A stretch of 64,000 nucleotides of DNA. It comes from Nautilus pompilius. Lineage: Eukaryota > Mollusca > Cephalopoda > Nautilida > Nautilidae. Location of the stretch: assembly GCA_018389105.1 (NCBI GenBank), contig JACATO010000095.1:1609501-1673500 (forward strand). Direction: 5' to 3'. Shown here in pieces: positions 39,732-49,559 of this stretch. The notes below the pieces were generated by a model that was not told the DNA's origin, did no database searches, and was given only the letters and a program-made list of their open reading frames with translations. The translations under genes and the position numbers were made by a program. Numbering within the stretch: the first letter of the stretch is position 1; every line of letters starts with the position of its first letter.

Positions 39732-40297
39732 CCACCACAGGTGTAGTGGTAGTGATTGCAAGAAGCATAGTACTTGGAGAAAAACCTGCACAGATAAATT
39801 TTACTTGATTTTTGTTTAGGATACTGCTTACCCCCCCCAAAAAAAAAACAAAAACACAAAAGTGCTACTTTCTTTTTCCTTTTCTTAAATATTATTATGT
39901 TTATTATTTTGTTGTCTTGATAATAACACATTTGCATGGGCCATTTTTGACATTTATATTGTCTTTAACCAAATGTTCTAAACTACATTCATTCATCCAA
40001 ATCTCTAATGTTCCACTAATTCTTATATTTATTTATCTAAACCTGTATCTCACCAAGTTTGTCTTTTCAAATGCTTTTACATCAAACCATGGCATCATGT
40101 CTCTGTCATGTGATAGAGGAAGTTCTAGTTTTAGCATAGCTGAAGAAGGCTAGATAGACTAGAGCAGTGGTTCTCAACCTTTTTTGCCCTAGGCCCACTT
40201 TTATTTTCTGAAAAAACGTATGCCCCACCATTAGCAGAAAAAGATTACAATTTCAAGTTTTAATTAAATGATTTTATTTTACTTGCAATTGTATCTT

Positions 40298-40365
40298 AAT
40301 GCATTTAAGATATTGAACAAACCGGAAGATATATTTCATATTATGTTCAATATCTCAAATGCATT
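40298..40365. repeat. 68-base foldback inside the hAT element
   Basis: Arms of 22 bases (40298-40319 and 40344-40365) are complementary at 21 of 22 positions, around a 24-base loop. The hairpin lies in the 3' non-coding end of the hAT copy, between its terminal repeat and the stop codon of the transposase fragment. The size and stem length are those of an animal pre-miRNA. Confidence 0.85.
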
Positions 40366-40382
40366 CAACGATTGTCATCACT

Positions 40383-41086
40383 TCAATGGGAACCTTGCCC
40401 CTGATGCTGGCTGCAGATTTTTTTGATTCTGGGGGCTAATTTTGTAAGTTTCAACCTTAAATCTTCACGTTTTGTAATTTCCAGTCGATTTCTCTTAGCT
40501 AGTAGTAAATCACTAACAGCACTGAAGCCACATTCAATTAAATAAGACGATGGAAAATGTATCAATAGTTTCCTTGTTAAAGTAGTGGAGTTTGGGTATT
40601 TTTTTCAATCTCGTTAGAGAGCCACATCATGGTTCCTTTCACTTTAAACAGAGTTTTCACAGATTCATCATATTGCAACTCAGATAACTCCTCTTGGTAT
40701 TGCACCGGGACTTCAGATAAGTTCACCAGCAATGGTTAAGTTAACCAAGAGGGAAAATCTATGGCTTTTAAATTACAAAATCTATCATTGAAGTCGGTAA
40801 CTAACATTTTCAAATGGTCAACAATGACTTTTGTAGTATCATTAGTTACCTTACACTTATTTAACCAATAGAAGTGACTGAAATTTCTTGCATAAATATT
40901 CCTCTGGCATAATTCTAGAAGTGCTGTGAATCCAAATATCTTTGTTTTTGCATCAACGAGCATCATATTTTCCCCTTGGAGCTGCTTTTTCAATGTACTT
41001 AGTTTTTCAAAAATCTTTGTTAAGTAACTCACATAAGCTTTTCCATCGGTTGTTAACAGGAGCTTCATTTCAGGTCTGTCTTTCAA
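40383..41086 (-). pseudogene. hAT transposase fragment (ZBED5/FAM200-like)
   Basis: Two open pieces remain on the minus strand. The first (41086-40736) has the helical central region typical of ZBED5/FAM200 proteins (DRPEMKLLLTTDGKAY at its start). The second (40565-40383) has the hAT C-terminal dimerisation block, with SSYLIECGFSAVSDLL and AKRNRLEI, ending in the family's usual Ser-His. The stretch between them is out of frame. The BED zinc finger and the N-terminal half are absent. A 34-base tandem duplication at 41089-41156 sits at the upstream edge. This is a transposon fragment and not a domesticated gene as far as can be seen. Confidence 0.9.
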
Positions 41087-41088
41087 AA

Positions 41089-41156
41089 CCTCACTGAGGA
41101 GAGATCAAACAGTTCCATAAACCCTCACTGAGGAGAGATCAAACAGTTCCATAAAC
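41089..41156. repeat. Exact 34-base tandem duplication
   Basis: Bases 41089-41122 are repeated without change at 41123-41156. The unit begins CCTCACTGAGGAGAGATC. As 34 is not a multiple of three, the duplication shifts any reading frame crossing it. Identity of the two units points to a recent slip or repair event within the older hAT copy. Confidence 0.95.
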
Positions 41157-41279
41157 CTTTTGAACCAACTTTTTAATTATTTCCTAAAATATTCTTATAA
41201 TTTACTAAAAGATTCTTAGCCCCATGCTCCACCAAAATATTCCTAAGCCCCCACCTTGAAAATCACTGGACTAGAGTCA

Positions 41280-43650
41280 AAGGCCATCTGCTGAACAAGT
41301 GGGTTGTCTCAGCTAAATTGCACTCTGCCACAAAAGAGACAGGGAGTCTTATTGGTTAATTTAAAGCTATCATTTCCTGAAATATCCTTGAAGGCAGACC
41401 TGATTATTTACTGATTTTTGCATCTTCTATATCACTAGCGAAATTATAATGAATGATAGATGTTTACTATTTTTCTATCTTTTTAGTAAAACATGAAGAT
41501 AATTACTCTTGAAGGGTTATAATCTTAGGATATTTTGGTGAATCTGTGCCAACAAAGAAACAAATGGACTTTATACTTTGTTGTCCGCACATGTACCTTA
41601 ATAAGACTATAAAAGGTGATTTATACAGCTATCCAGAGAAAATTGTTAACATTGTTTGTTTGTTTTTCAGAAAAAAACAGGACAAAAGCTTTTTTTTTTT
41701 TTTTCTAATTCATAACTGTGTAGCTCTTCTTCATTGATTCTGTTTTTGATAAACCAGTTCCTACTCTATGGATGGCCATATCTGATTATTATACCTGATA
41801 GTTAGGATCACAAAGAAAAAAATGGAAACTAAATTTAGGTTAATATTTAAACAGTGTGAAAATTGTAAATGTGTTGATCTCAAGCAAGCTGAACCAAAAT
41901 TATTTCAATATTTCACTTGCAATTGACTTTTAACTTTAAACATGCTTATAAATTAAGTTTTTAGCAAAAGTTTAAAAGGTCATGTATTCACAGTGGATAA
42001 TACTAGGGGAAAAAAAAACAACAACAACAACAACTATTTAAGAGATTTAAAAACAAAAAAAAACCCTTCTTTCTTGGGAAAATGCAAGTGGTAAAATGGT
42101 AATTTGCTGCTCATTTTTAGCATGAATTCTCAATGTAAGTAGAAAGTTCTTACTACTGTTATTATGCTGACTGGTATTTGTCCTGTCTCCACTGTTTCTG
42201 GCCCTACTTGATCTACAGTCTATAGGTGAAAAGAGAAAGGAACTTTTGTTACCAGCAGTTAAATATTTTTTCTTTTCAACTCTTTTTGTTTCTTATTTTT
42301 ATTCAGTGTCTTGAAGTCTAAAAGTTATGTCTGCTAGCAATTAATTGTTGAAACCATGATTAGAGCTCTTAAAAAAGAAACATTACTTGTAAAATAATAT
42401 TTTAAAATTTGTAATATAAATCCTTTTCATTGTGCACTAGGAAAAAAAAATTTTTTTAATTAAATGAACCAGTATCTTTTTTGGATTGATGCTATGGGGT
42501 TTTAATTTAAGTTTCATTTCATTTAAGGTTATATAGCGATGAGCTGTAGAAAAACAATTTTGGACTTCAGATTCACAAAATTAAAAAAGAAAAAAAATGT
42601 AATAAATATTGGGGCTAAATCCTGAGCAGTATTAGTTAACTTGATATTTACATTTTGTGTGCATAATTACTGATTAAATTGTTGAATTTTATTAGATACT
42701 TGATTCTGGTATAACATAATGTAGGTAATACATTTGAGGATATAAGTAATATTGACTATGTTAGTTAAAAGTATGTTGATTAATTTATCTATGCAATTAA
42801 ATTAGACTGTCAACAGAAGTAAAGTTATGTTGGTAGGTAATGTCAGTAACTTTTTACAGAGACAGTACTTTAATCTGTCATGCTGATTTTCATAACACTT
42901 AAATTTGTGCTGCTGTTTTAAAAATTTATCTGTGGTTTTAATAGAGATAAGTAAATGAGCTAGGGTTACTGCCTTTGTCAAATTCTTTTATGAGGTAGGG
43001 TGTGGAAAAGCCACATACTTTAGTTTACTCTCTTGCAGAACATTTATCCTCCAGTTCTGCACTTGTTCACTCTTCCCTCCAAGGTAGATAGATTCTTTAC
43101 TCTCTCTCTCTTTTTTTTTTTTTGTTGGTTTAACTTTCTAACCTGCACATGATATAGAAAACATCCCAGTCACTGATTACTCCTGATATAATTCATATCT
43201 CTATGTAGTTTCTTTTGCCTTTGTCCTGAGACAGGCTGACAGAGTTCAGATGTTGAGGAACAATGCTTGTGTTTCTGCTCACTATGGGTGTGCCTGAAAA
43301 ATAAATGTCAGGAAGTAATCTGCACATTGTTTGTGTATCTTAAGCTGTCATCATCTTCTGCATAGTTGGATCATACTGTTTCTGAGTGTCTGTAAATACA
43401 GATTCTTTGCTGTTTTAACCTATTACAATCTTTAGCAGTAGCCCTCAGTTAAGTGACTGGATATAAATAAGGATTATTATAGTGGTGCTGGTTTATTCAA
43501 TAAAGCCATTTTCTGGAATTGAATTTATTTAACAGATACTATCCAAAATGATTCGTACTTAAATTTATTACTTAAGTTTCAAAATTGTGGTTATTTTATT
43601 TAATATGCATTTATTCCCTTTAAAATACCTCATAACATATAGTAAAATCA
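41280..43650. other. Non-coding AT-rich stretch
   Basis: No genes were recognised. It includes a short (CAA)n run at 42018-42034 and several T runs. Confidence 0.5.
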
Positions 43651-43652
43651 AA

Positions 43653-44098
43653 AGTGTGGCACTTTTTTCCGCTCGGTCTGCCTATCTGGCTGGAAAGGTT
43701 AGGCACATCGGGACCGATTTTTTGACCTGACGTGCTGAGGCCTTTCCCCCCCAAGATAGGTTTTTGGCTGGGGAAGTGATCCTTCCCAATGGAGTTTTAC
43801 TCCCACTAACATGGGATGCTTCAGCATCCCTATATGCTGGTTGTTTTTCGACCAGCCACATGAGGTGCTTCAGCACCTCAACCTGGCTCCAACCTCCCCA
43901 CACCTTTCCCTTTGTATTTACACACACACGAACTTTACACTTGTACACACATGCATAACACCACAAAAAAATAAAAAGATCAAGGCATACTCTGGTCACC
44001 GACCGACTTGCTAGCTTGCCCTAGAGATTTGGGTATTGCCAATTTGCCATGCTCAACCTTGCAAGCTGCCTAGTTGGGGAAGCATTTATTTGAATGCT
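43653..44098. repeat. GC-rich hairpin-chain element of unknown family
   Basis: This stretch is clearly less AT-rich than its flanks and is built of successive foldbacks. They are: (1) CCTATCT (43681-43687) with AGATAGG (43754-43760), enclosing GGAAAGG/CCTTTCC, GCAC/GTGC and ATCGG/CCGAT; (2) GGGAAG/CTTCCC at 43771-43787; (3) GGAGT/ACTCC at 43791-43803; (4) GGGATGC-TTCA-GCATCCC at 43813-43830; (5) GCTGGT/ACCAGC at 43836-43856; (6) TGAGGTGC-TTCA-GCACCTCA at 43861-43880. A last AGCATT/AATGCT pair lies at 44081-44098. A 105-codon minus-strand frame (43682-43999) crosses these hairpins and is probably open only because of the lower AT content. It may be a structured SINE or MITE family. Ends are approximate. 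Confidence 0.7.
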
Positions 44099-44266
44099 TT
44101 TTGACTTCAGATTAGGCCATAATACATTTCCATAGTTATGACACTACACTGCATTGGACTAAGGAGTCGCACATACCACAAAACATGCTTTTGCAAACAC
44201 GGTATCACCACAAAAAGAAACAACAAAAAAAAAATTCCCAACAAAATATCTCCAAAAAACATGGTA

Positions 44267-44932
44267 CAGGAATACTCCAACTTACATAGATTCGACTTTA
44301 CATAAGAAATAAATTCCAAAAAAAAATTCGAGATATAGCAAAAATGTTACGTATTTCTACATATGGGGACCAGGGTATGAGCTGGCACTACTATTAGCTG
44401 TGGAGTAATGTGTGCTGGGGTCTAAGTGTGCTAGTTGGCCAGCATCCCTCTCCCATGCTCTCATTTGTGTGTTAGTATCCATCAAATCAGTTTAGTTGTG
44501 TGTAAATCTTTTCATTTTTACGTAAATTTTTCTGTTGCAAGCCATGGTGCCAAAGTGTAAAAGTGATGCTAGTGTTGGTGGTTCCACAAAGAAGCGTAAG
44601 GTGATTACATTTGAGGAGTAAGTGAGCACAGTAAAGAAATATGAAGATGGGCAAACTTCGTTTTCCATTGTGTATGGCCTGGGCATGGCCGTATCGATGG
44701 CTAACATGATAGTGAGAGAGAAAAACTATATTAAAAAACAGGTGAATGGATCTGCTCCATCAAATCTTTGGTGATAATGAAACAAAGGACTGGGGTAATT
44801 GCCAAAATGGTGAAATTGTTGATGGTGTGGATGCAAGATAATAAGCAGAAGCGTGCGAGTTCGACTTAAGTAAAAATCGACTTATGTGTAGCTGACTGGA
44901 GCATAACTCTTACGTAAGCCGGGGTATTCCTG
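44267..44932 (+). mobile_element. Internally deleted Tigger/pogo element
   Basis: Ends CAGGAATACTCC (left) and CAGGAATACCCC (right, read in reverse) match at 11 of 12 bases. The subterminal parts share CTTAC and CGACTT-ACATAAG-like words. The left flank is TA. The right flank is CA, best read as a decayed TA. At 666 bases it is far shorter than an autonomous Tigger, and it retains only the start of the transposase plus a small piece after it. Confidence 0.85.
44544..44870 (+). pseudogene. Tigger transposase N-terminal fragment (CENP-B-type HTH)
   Basis: Starting at ATG 44544 the frame reads MVPKCKSDASVGGSTKKRKV then ITFEE. This is a lysine-rich leader and the beginning of the pogo/CENP-B helix-turn-helix. 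A TAA at 44619-44621 interrupts it, where Lys is usual. The same frame continues VSTVKKYEDGQTSFSIVYGLG to a TGA at 44772-44774. Just after, another frame gives MVKLLMVWMQDNKQKR, like the K-L-hydrophobic-hydrophobic-W-I-x-D segment in the second DNA-binding region of Tigger. The whole DDE catalytic domain is absent. Confidence 0.85.
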
Positions 44933-44939
44933 CATACAT

Positions 44940-46265
44940 AAAGATATACCAAAATTCGGAGGTTTGCCTCTTCAAAAATCTGATATTAGCTCTTTGGTCA
45001 TTAGCTTTCTATAACATCAACAATCTTAGATATTGTACTTGAATTTGTAGACATATGGTTGAGGTAGCATTTCTGATTATTTAAATACTGTTATCATTTG
45101 TACAAGTTGTATTGTGCATAATGCACTCATATGATTATAGATTTTTTGTAGTTTTATTTTGTGTGATTATAGCACTTCCAGGTGCAAAACTAAATTATAA
45201 TTTAAATAGTTAATAAATAGTTTATTGAATTTTTTGCTTTAATAAGAAACTTTTACAGTTATACTGAATAATAGGTTGTTTATTGCAGTATCCTGTGGCC
45301 AGTGTAAGTCCATGGTGGCATCTCATTGCTTTCAAGTAAAAATGTGGAATGGGCTTATACTTTAGAAAATAACTGTACATTAAAAATTTAGTGAACTTTT
45401 TTATGTCAGATAGTACTGAATTTGAGGCATAATATTCAGTGTAATAAATATGAAAAGGTGGATAGATTTTAAAAATAATTCTTAGTATTACTGCAAGATT
45501 TGTATTTCCTGTGTTGCTTTTTAACATAGTTTGGTAGCATTTACCAGATTTTTTCTCATCAAAATTTTGCTTTTGACTGAGTTACTGCACATTTTATTGT
45601 ATGATTTCATTATCTGTTGGCTCTATGTAAATATTTTTTTTTTAAAAAAAAACTATAAAGTGGATAGTTAATCTTATCGCAGTTTTTCTTATAAACTCTC
45701 TTTTTGCACCATTGTTTCTACCTGCCACCCACTGATCACATCACAAGTTAAATTATCAATAAATACTCTGTGGCACTAGGGTCTACAAATTTAGCCTTGA
45801 AAATTAGACCAGATAGGTTTAATATTAGAATCATCAAGAAATAATGTGCAGAAAAATGAAAAGTGCAGAATTAACATGCATATTCATCAAATAGGAACAA
45901 ACATAATTTTTATTTATTATTATTTATTCTAAAAATAAATCTTGCAAATGAATAATAAATAATAAAAAAAAAAACTTTCATTTTCGTGGTAGTCTGTTCA
46001 TACCACAAATTTTGTAAATTTTAAGTTTTGTAATAGGAGTTTGGATTATACTTAAAGAGCTCTCTAATTTTTTTCACTTTTACAAATATGGTGGACTTAT
46101 ATTCCCGAAGATGTAGTATTTTAATTTTTGCTATATAACTATATAGCCATTAAATGTACAATGAAATGCCTTAAAATGTTTTGCTTGTGTGTTGCTTTTG
46201 TATCAAAATAGCATACATGCACCAGATAATTCTTACCTCACTGATGCTTATTACTTATGTTGACT
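44940..46265. other. Non-coding AT-rich stretch
   Basis: No genes or transposons were recognised. The 101-codon minus-strand frame at 45222-45527 has no motif. Confidence 0.5.
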
Positions 46266-46291
46266 TTTTTTCTTTTTAATTGTAGGTAAGT
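46266..46291 (+). promoter_or_regulatory. Candidate recursive splice site (acceptor fused to donor)
   Basis: A pyrimidine tract (TTTTTTTCTTTTTAATTG) leads to TAG at 46283-46285, followed without a gap by GTAAGT (46286-46291). An acceptor joined directly to a strong donor is the known consensus of recursive (ratchet) splice sites in long animal introns. A second donor AAAG|GTAAGT follows 99 bases downstream, the layout described for recursive-splice exons in vertebrates. Confidence 0.4.
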
Positions 46292-46332
46292 GAAAGTTGT
46301 TAATCCACTTTAGAGTCTTTCTCTTTTGGACC

Positions 46333-46384
46333 ATGAATTACTTTTGGTTTCTTTACCTGTTCTTTGTCTGTCAAGATTTTAAAG
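46333..46384 (+). CDS. Candidate exon with start codon and signal-peptide-like segment
   Basis: The exon would run 46286-46384, with about 47 bases of leader, ATG at 46333 with A at -3, and 17 codons (MNYFWFLYLFFVCQDFK) plus one base before GTAAGT. The hydrophobic run WFLYLFFVC could serve as a signal peptide. A phase-1 junction just after a signal peptide is common in genes for secreted and extracellular-domain proteins. Against it: T-rich DNA encodes Phe/Leu runs by chance, no following exon was identified, and the acceptor may instead mark a recursive splice exon that is normally skipped. No product can be named. Confidence 0.3.
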
Positions 46385-46394
46385 GTAAGTCTGA

Positions 46395-47525
46395 AAATAT
46401 TTGCAATATCAAATGTCGTTTTGAAATTGTTTATGTTTGGTCATGTTCACATTCCATGATGGCATGTCATCACCATTTATCTTAAGAGGAAGTCATTCAA
46501 ATTCACTCAGTCAGCAATATTGTGAATTTTAAAAAGAAAATCTGCTTATCGTTCTTGCTAAATAAAGTTTTGAATGAAGGTGAAGCAATCAATGCATACC
46601 AGAAAATTTCATATCTTTGTTTTATATTTTCATTTGGCAACCACAACATTGTTATCATGAATAGTTGCTAAGATTTTGTCTTCTGGGATGGATTGTAAAG
46701 ATTTTCACTGGCAAAATAATTGTGATTAACCTGAGAGGGAAAATTGATCGAATCCTTTATCAGACTGTCATCAAGAACATTGGCAGTATTGGTTAATGAT
46801 TTCCTTTTTGTGTTCCTGATCTCTATTCCATGAAGTAATTTAAAAGCTACTTGGTGTTTTATTGATGTGCAATTTGGCTTCGTTGCTCAGTTCATTGATG
46901 TAAAGTTAGTATATGGTAGAAGTTTTTTGTTTGGCTGTTACACGTTAGGGTAGCTAACTTTCAGGGCCTTTTTGTTTTTTTGGTGCTGATAACACTTAAA
47001 AACTTCATCGGTTGCTAAAAAGAACAAAAAGCTTCATGAACAAACAAATCATTGCTTTGTAATAATAAATTAGAGGAAATTAAGTACTTCCTTTTACATC
47101 GATCCATGACCAAAATCTTTAAGGAAAACACCAACAGTATATAATAAGATTGGCACCAAGCAGCTTTTGCAAATATTTTTCAATAATCATTGTTACTGAA
47201 AATTTACAATAAATTAATGCGATAAAAAGGTTTTTAATTTTTTTTTATTTTAATAGATGAGAAGGATAATTCTTTTTGCTTGACACATTTTATACCTTTG
47301 TCTATACAAATATTCATCATCTTTCTGTTCAGAACCTGATTGTTTTGGCTATGAAACCTCACACATTTATTGATTTGGGTAAATATGTAGTCATCATATC
47401 CTTAAGACATAAGCTATTATAAATTTTTTCTGCATACATCAAATTGTACAATGATAGTTTTGGCATATGATTACCTGAAAACTGATTTTAAAAAAATATG
47501 CAGGACTGCATGCTTTGCTGGGCAA
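46395..47525. other. Non-coding stretch
   Basis: No exon was recognised downstream of the candidate splice sites. The block at about 46680-46930 is relatively free of simple repeats and could hold conserved regulatory sequence, but nothing specific is visible. Confidence 0.4.
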
Positions 47526-47532
47526 GCTAATA

Positions 47533-48177
47533 TGAGGGTGTTTCAAAAAATAAAGGCAATATTTACATCAGTACTTTCTATGTGTGATGATGAGCACCAT
47601 GCTGCTATGCAACATTGATGTGTTGGTACTTCATCTCGTCCTCTTATTCGCATGAGCAAGCAAGAAGCAGCCATGCAGTTGCCAGTGTGCACCAGAGAAA
47701 GACAGCGATCTGTTATTTGTTTTGTGTGGGCTTAATTTGTTCCACTGACTGAAATCCAGTGAAGAATGTTGGCTCCACAAAGAAAAGTGTACAAGTCAGC
47801 AAAAATAGCTGAGTATCACTATTAGATGAAGATCAACTAAGCACAAGGTGTTTTTTTGCAGTGTAACAATGCAAGAACCCTTAGTACTCTGAACCTTTAA
47901 CCTGTCTTTTCTACAGTTGAGATCTTGCCTCCTGATTTTTTTTTCACCTCTTTGTACCTTTTGAAAGATACTCTGAGATCAAAGATTTGTTAGTGATCAC
48001 AAGATCAAACAGGTAGTGCAGTTGAGGCTTACATTGGAACCAAAAAGCTTCTACCAAGGTGGTATGAAGAAACTTTTGAGTTATTGGACAATCTAGAGAA
48101 GTGATGCAGTCCAGTAATTAACACTTAGTTGGTCACTTGCTTTATTTACAAATTGCCTTTACTTTATAACACGTTCA
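47533..48177 (+). mobile_element. Internally deleted mariner, second subfamily
   Basis: The left end TGAGGGTGTTTCAAAAAATA and the right end, read in reverse, TGAACGTGTTATAAAGTAAA share TAAAGGCAAT just inside. TA flanks both ends (47531-47532 and 48178-48179). The remaining 645 bases hold the start and the tail of a transposase but not the catalytic core. The ends differ from those of the element at 25591, so it is a different mariner lineage. Confidence 0.8.
47654..48110 (+). pseudogene. Mariner transposase remnant (N- and C-terminal pieces)
   Basis: Near 47654 a frame reads MSKQEAAMQLPVCTRERQRS then VICFVWA, matching the opening of a mariner subfamily that has RSVI-x-FLWAEG. It is followed by a stop and then TEIQ-x-RMLAP (compare EIHRRMLA). 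Near 48000-48100 another frame reads VVQLRLTLEPKSFYQGGMKK and then LLSYW, matching the C-terminal QPK-x-F-Y-x-x-GI-x-KLV-x-RW segment. The DD34D centre between them is missing. Confidence 0.75.
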
Positions 48178-48179
48178 TA

Positions 48180-49555
48180 TATTCTGAAAGTATCTGCTAG
48201 AACTCTTCTAATTAGTACTGTAAAGAAACTGAAATAGATAAATGAGCAAAACCATGCCAAACATGGCAGAGATCTTCGAATTTCATAGTTATCTGGCTTT
48301 GATTAAGTAATTTCTTTTCCAAAATTATATAAAAGATCATTAAACTTTTCTTGATACTTCGCTTGTACGTAAATATTATTTACTACTGATAGTTTTTAAA
48401 TGAATATAAATAGTATTGGAAAACATTCAGTGATAAAACTGTAGCTGAAGTCAGTACATCTAACTCTAAGAAAATAGTAATTGAAGAATTTTAAAACTTC
48501 AGTTTGTTTCTATATTCAGGTTAACGGGAAAAAAAGTAATCGGATCATTGAATGAAACAGCATATAGTTTCTAAAGTCTTTTGTGTGTATTATAGTTTTT
48601 TTTGTGATTAACTTTGAAAAGGTTGGCACATTTGTGTATAGTTTTTGTGATTTTCCTATGGTATGCTGTAATTGGATAGATTTTAGAGGAAAAATGTTAA
48701 GGCATTCTTTGTTAAATTTGGAGATGATTATAAAAATATTTTCTTTAGTATTTGCATGTTAGTACCTTAGAGATTTTTAAATGTAATTATTGATTTGTAA
48801 GCTTGACTGATGGAATATTTTAAGATTCTCCAAAAAAAAATTTTTTTTTTTTTCATTTTTTTATTTTTATTTTTAAATGTTACAGCAGTTTGCATTGATC
48901 AGTTTATAGCAGCATTGTTTAGACTGTGTGCAGAACTACTGCCAGTGCCTGTGATTTGGCTGCAGGGGGATGTGATGAATAGACTACATTGTTGTGTGAG
49001 GATGTGCCAGCAGCTTCATTAGATGCTTATTGTAAGAAAATTATAGCTAGCATGCTGCGGTGTTCATAAGCTTTCAAATGCTTCTTGATTATTGTTTTGT
49101 TATGTGAATATGATAGAAGCAGTTCATATTCTTCAAACCTGTGTGTGACTTATTGGCTTTGTTTAGGAAGAATGGGACTTAGCAGCAGATGTTGCCAACA
49201 GATGTGTGGGGGAGAACACGAACAATACGCAAAATCCAATTTGTTAAAAAGGACCACCATGCAACAGTGTAGTTTGTGTATTACTTTAAGATAAACAGTT
49301 TCCCTTGCCAGTAATTTAGTAGTATTAAATTGTAACTTCATTAATTATCATCACTTAATGAGTCCAGAAAATAAGCAGTAACTGCTATTGTTTTCACATT
49401 GTGCAGAAATGGTGTTAAATGATGCATTCTTAGAGCTTCAGAACTTTGGCATTGTTTTTCCTCAATAAACAATTTCATTGTGTTTTCCAGATTCTTCAAG
49501 CAGTTATAAGTAATACATTTATAATGTGTGCACTCTGTTACTTGTTATCAGTTGT
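48180..49555. other. Non-coding stretch
   Basis: A block at about 48888-49020 is richer in G+C. It follows a TTTTTAAATGTTACAG acceptor-like tract, but it gives no recognisable protein and no clear donor. Nothing else is seen. Confidence 0.45.
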
Positions 49556-49559
49556 GTTC

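Larger units (their letters stand above)
33990..40155. other. Long non-coding AT-rich stretch
   Basis: No exon or transposase was recognised. It contains the paired hairpins near 36422-36524 and the inverted repeat at 39699-39731. Open stretches of 95 codons (38334-38621, minus) and 124 codons (39253-39627, minus) have no motif I know and are not called genes. Confidence 0.5.
40165..41268 (-). mobile_element. hAT element with perfect 8-bp target duplication
   Basis: The left end begins CAGTGGTTCTCAACC and the right end, read in reverse, begins CAGTGATTTTCAAGG; 11 of the first 13 bases match. The flanking 8 bases GACTAGAG are identical on both sides (40157-40164 and 41269-41276), exactly the duplication size of hAT transposons. 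At 1104 bases it is shorter than an autonomous hAT and carries only the C-terminal part of a transposase, so it is an internally deleted copy. The undamaged duplication suggests moderate age. Confidence 0.95.

Noticed and set aside
43681..43760. Possible hammerhead ribozyme in the large foldback
   Set aside because: The required CUGANGA and GAAA core is not present in the right arrangement.
43682..43999. 105-codon minus-strand frame inside the hairpin-chain element
   Set aside because: It crosses several inverted repeats and is open mainly because the block is less AT-rich. It may be part of a repeat but is not supported as a gene.
48810..49022. Acceptor-like tract followed by a 45-codon open stretch
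   Set aside because: The upstream codons are a T run, there is no clear donor or recognisable peptide, and the exon ends at a stop without a polyadenylation context.
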